A stretch of 64,000 bases of DNA from Echinococcus granulosus (taxonomy: Eukaryota > Platyhelminthes > Cestoda > Cyclophyllidea > Taeniidae): NCBI RefSeq assembly GCF_000524195.1, contig NW_020170409.1, positions 417,710 through 481,709 of the forward strand. Direction: 5' to 3'. Below, piece by piece: positions 61,077 through 64,000 of the stretch. Within the stretch, counting starts at the first letter, position 1. Each line of letters begins with the position of its first letter. The notes under the pieces were generated by a model, which saw nothing but the letters and a program-made list of their open reading frames with translations, was not told the origin of the DNA and searched no databases. Made by a program: the position numbers and the translations under genes.

Positions 61077-63962
61077 CATCCTGTCAGGCTTTTTTGAATC
61101 CGATAGATGAGCGCAGGGATGAGTGACGTAGCGGATTAGAAAAAAAAGACAAAGGCCCACCCTGCCCAAAGCAAAGCGTTCAACCCTTCATACCCGGTAT
61201 GAATGCTTTAAATAAAGTCTATTAGAGCAAAATCCATGGCTTATGATAAACGTTGATAAATGCTTCAACCTTGTTGGTCTCCCCTGTAACTTTGATACAC
61301 TTGAAAATCCCTTCAGAACAGCAATGTCAACCTCGTGGAGTTAAAACCACTGCATCACAAGGAAAAGATTGCAGAAATTATATTTTTTTTACTACACACT
61401 TTAATTAACAATCAGCTAATTTGCAACATCATTCTGGACTTATCAGTCTGAGTCGATATCTCAGACACCCATAGAAGGTCGGAAGACTGACAGCATTGCT
61501 GCATGCTACCCATGTGGAGGCTGAATCGGGGTAGACCGGACAGGCTCTCATGGTTTTACATCGGTCGGTTAATAACTGACATAGTCGTGGCGACGGTTGT
61601 GGCTCTAATTCCGAGTTATCTACTGTACGCATTCTTAACCGGGGTGTATGGGGCCATGAATCATGCCTTGTCTGTGGAGTTGTCACAATGACACGTATGA
61701 AACAAAGCGTGCCAAGCCTGCTAGACGGTTATCGCGTCGCATACATTAGGGGCGCATGCGTGTAGAGTGAGGTTCCAGCAACGAGTTTGACAGCCACCTA
61801 GATAAGAGACGCACTCACCAATGGAAGAGTAGGAGGAGCAGGAATGTCAGTTGAAGCTCGTCCCACTCCCTTAATCGCTCATATGAACACCCCATCTGCC
61901 TCACTCGCTATTTTCAAAATGTTCCTTGTGTTGACAGAACGAAAGCAGTATAACCCCCCGCCGTCGTGGCTACAGCTGTGTCAAAATGAATTTCCCTCAG
62001 CAGTCGTGGCTCCTACCTTTCCGATCCGTCGGTGAATTAATGATGGATGTGATAGGAGATATAACGTCATCTTAAAGTAAACCGTTTGTCCCCTCCGGAT
62101 TGAGACTTGCCTGAATGGTGGGGGAGATTGAGTATGTTTGTGAAGATCAAAGGAGCTCTCCTGCTGCTCATTCGCACTTCGAAAGTGCTGAGAGGCAGGT
62201 CTACGTGACCTGATCAATCGAGTAGCTCGGCGAAGAAGTGGATGGATGGGTGGATGTGTGTGCACGTGGAATTGCACCAAAGGCAGGCGATTGTGTGTAC
62301 TTTGCAGTGCAAACGCACTTTGTCATGGCCAAGTAATTTTTCCGTACACAACGGCATACCGATTAAGTTGCAACTGCATTCCACCGAATACATGGGAGGT
62401 AGGGGGTGGGGGTCAGTACACACTGCCAGTAGGTTCTTGAACTTCCCAATCGTTCTGTTCTAGGGCAGCATCAGTTAAATCACTTGCTCAACTTATTAAA
62501 TTGCCTTAGCTTGATTTGGGTCCGGAAAAAAGACCGAATCTTGAGGTGCAGCGCCATGGAGTTGGATCGACTTTTCGGCAGATTGCTAAACACCTATTGG
62601 ATTAAGTGTTTGTATTTGGACCATTAAACAAATTAGCCTGGGCAGACATAGTTCTCCACTAATCTAGTTCCCTCCTAGAGGTCTAGACAGTAGAATAGGT
62701 GTAAGAGAGAGAACGGGCGTAAGTGACGGCTTCGCGACCAATAAATACTAAAAACTTCATTAAGAGAGAATTCTTTCGAGAAAAAACAGACGGGGTGAGG
62801 GAAACCAGTTTTTACCCATCTATACGTCTAGAGGTGCAGACAACACGAGTGAGTGTATGTGTGTGTGACCATAATTAGACAGGAAATGAACTAAACACGC
62901 ATACATGGCCTGCGTATTTTGCTAGGGCATTTAATAACAGCTTTCTTGGCCGGGGTGACATGCTGGCACACACGCACATGTGCGTACGCACAAGTGGGTT
63001 GCGAGTTGACAACCTCGACAAGTGGTCGCACATTTGGGGCGAGAGGGACAGACTACAAGAAAGGCCGTCGGTACTGCGCTGTCTACTGAGGAGGGGGAGA
63101 AAGGAAGGCTAGTAGGGTTAATTCACCCGCCTGTCAGAGAGTGGGCGAAAATGCTTTTCTCCATAGCTCAGTTTCGTCCACAATTGTCAAAACCGCAGAA
63201 ATTTGGCTAACACAAATACTCCATGGTGTCCATAAATGATGTATACAGAAGTAGCTGGAGTCTCTAGGTAGGCATAACATCCAGATCAAGTGGTCCAAGA
63301 TTTCGCTTTTTAGTCTTATTCTCCGAAGCATTTTGGAATAGCACTACCAGCTTCTGCCGTGAGGATTTTATGGAAACTGTGCTTTGGTGCTCTGTCTGAA
63401 GCAGTTCTAGTCATGTGGGAGGGCTGATATACTTGAAGCGATACAAAGCTGCATGCATAAGAGGTCTTTACAAAGAAGGGCATAATTTATGGCCTCCGCG
63501 TCATTCTCAGTGGTATTTCAGGCAGATGCCGTTATGTAGCATCAATCACTGCCATTACCCAGTGAAGTACCACACACGCTGGAGACCCATGCAACAGTGC
63601 AGAGACTATTGATCAAACCAACACTGTCTTTTGTTAATTTTTGGGGGTAGAAAACCTTCCTGTACCAGGTAGGAATAGTGGATTTGTTGACCAAGTCATT
63701 TACGAGCAGTTACAAGGGTGTGCCGCTGACAAGAACAAGCGGCCAGGTGCCAGTGAATACGGCTTCATTCCATTCAAAATGTCCCTATCTTTATTTTTGC
63801 GCGGCAATTGTAGCAACCTACCCCTGGGGTGTGTTGACACCTCTCACAACAGTGCGCTAGAAAGGAAAGCAACTTAGACAATGGCGGAGTAATTGTCGGA
63901 GCAGACAATGCGTCCCATTTACAAGGTGTGTGAGATAGAGGAAACAGATAAAAAACGTTTCT

Positions 63963-63968
<6 letters not shown>

Positions 63969-63996
<28 letters not shown>
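63969..63996 (+). repeat. (GA)n microsatellite at the window end
   Basis: Fourteen uninterrupted GA units ending four bases before the window edge. Confidence 0.95.
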
Positions 63997-63999
<3 letters not shown>

Positions 64000-64000
64000 A

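Larger units (their letters stand above)
58241..64000. other. Upstream flank of the zinc-finger gene, no gene supported
   Basis: Non-coding as far as I can see. It is rich in CA/GT tracts (60201-60219, 60241-60262, 60390-60433) and GA tracts (61065-61076, 63969-63996). Overlapping palindromes lie at 62973-62990. The open frames here (for example 58241-58534 +, 61429-61686 -, 61503-61691 +, 63415-63877 +) have no recognised motif or splice support. Confidence 0.55.

Overview
The window is nuclear DNA of a eukaryote, most likely a flatworm and probably a tapeworm (Cestoda). The basis is indirect. Two conserved animal genes (PATL1 and CRIPT) are split by very short GT-AG introns. Four of the five PATL1 introns resolved here are 33, 35, 38 and 69 bp and the fifth is 78 bp. 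Tapeworm genomes are known for introns of about 35 and 75 bp. Overall GC is moderate, no autonomous transposon is recognisable, and there is no bacterial-style gene packing. The species cannot be fixed from the sequence alone.

Layout. Positions 1-3766 hold a compact divergent gene pair. PATL1 (mRNA decay and translational repression factor) lies on the minus strand, with its first six coding exons visible between 2069 and 641 and the rest lying left of the window. CRIPT lies on the plus strand, complete in two coding exons (3231-3246 and 3480-3766, 100 aa). About 1.16 kb separates the two start codons.

Positions 3767-55221 (about 51 kb) contain no gene I can support. This stretch holds simple repeats, at least two families of diverged dispersed repeats (22263-22660 with 27480-27872; 31300-31700 with 49195-49500), several perfect palindromes and homeodomain-type site clusters, and short ORFs that look like chance. 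At 55222-58134 on the minus strand lies a two-exon gene for a 518-aa single-C2H2-finger protein. It carries the Sp-like motif of the NET family (Noc/Elbow/TLP-1, vertebrate ZNF503/ZNF703), so it is probably a developmental repressor. Four CCAAT boxes at about 25-bp spacing sit just upstream of its start codon. Positions 58240-64000 are again non-coding and rich in CA/GT and GA microsatellites.

Reading. Two housekeeping RNA/synapse-type genes sit tightly together beside a large gene desert that ends at a developmental zinc-finger gene. That is the usual appearance of a long cis-regulatory domain, but the regulatory role is inference. The coding calls rest on motif recognition against remembered family sequences plus splice-site and frame consistency; no database search was possible.
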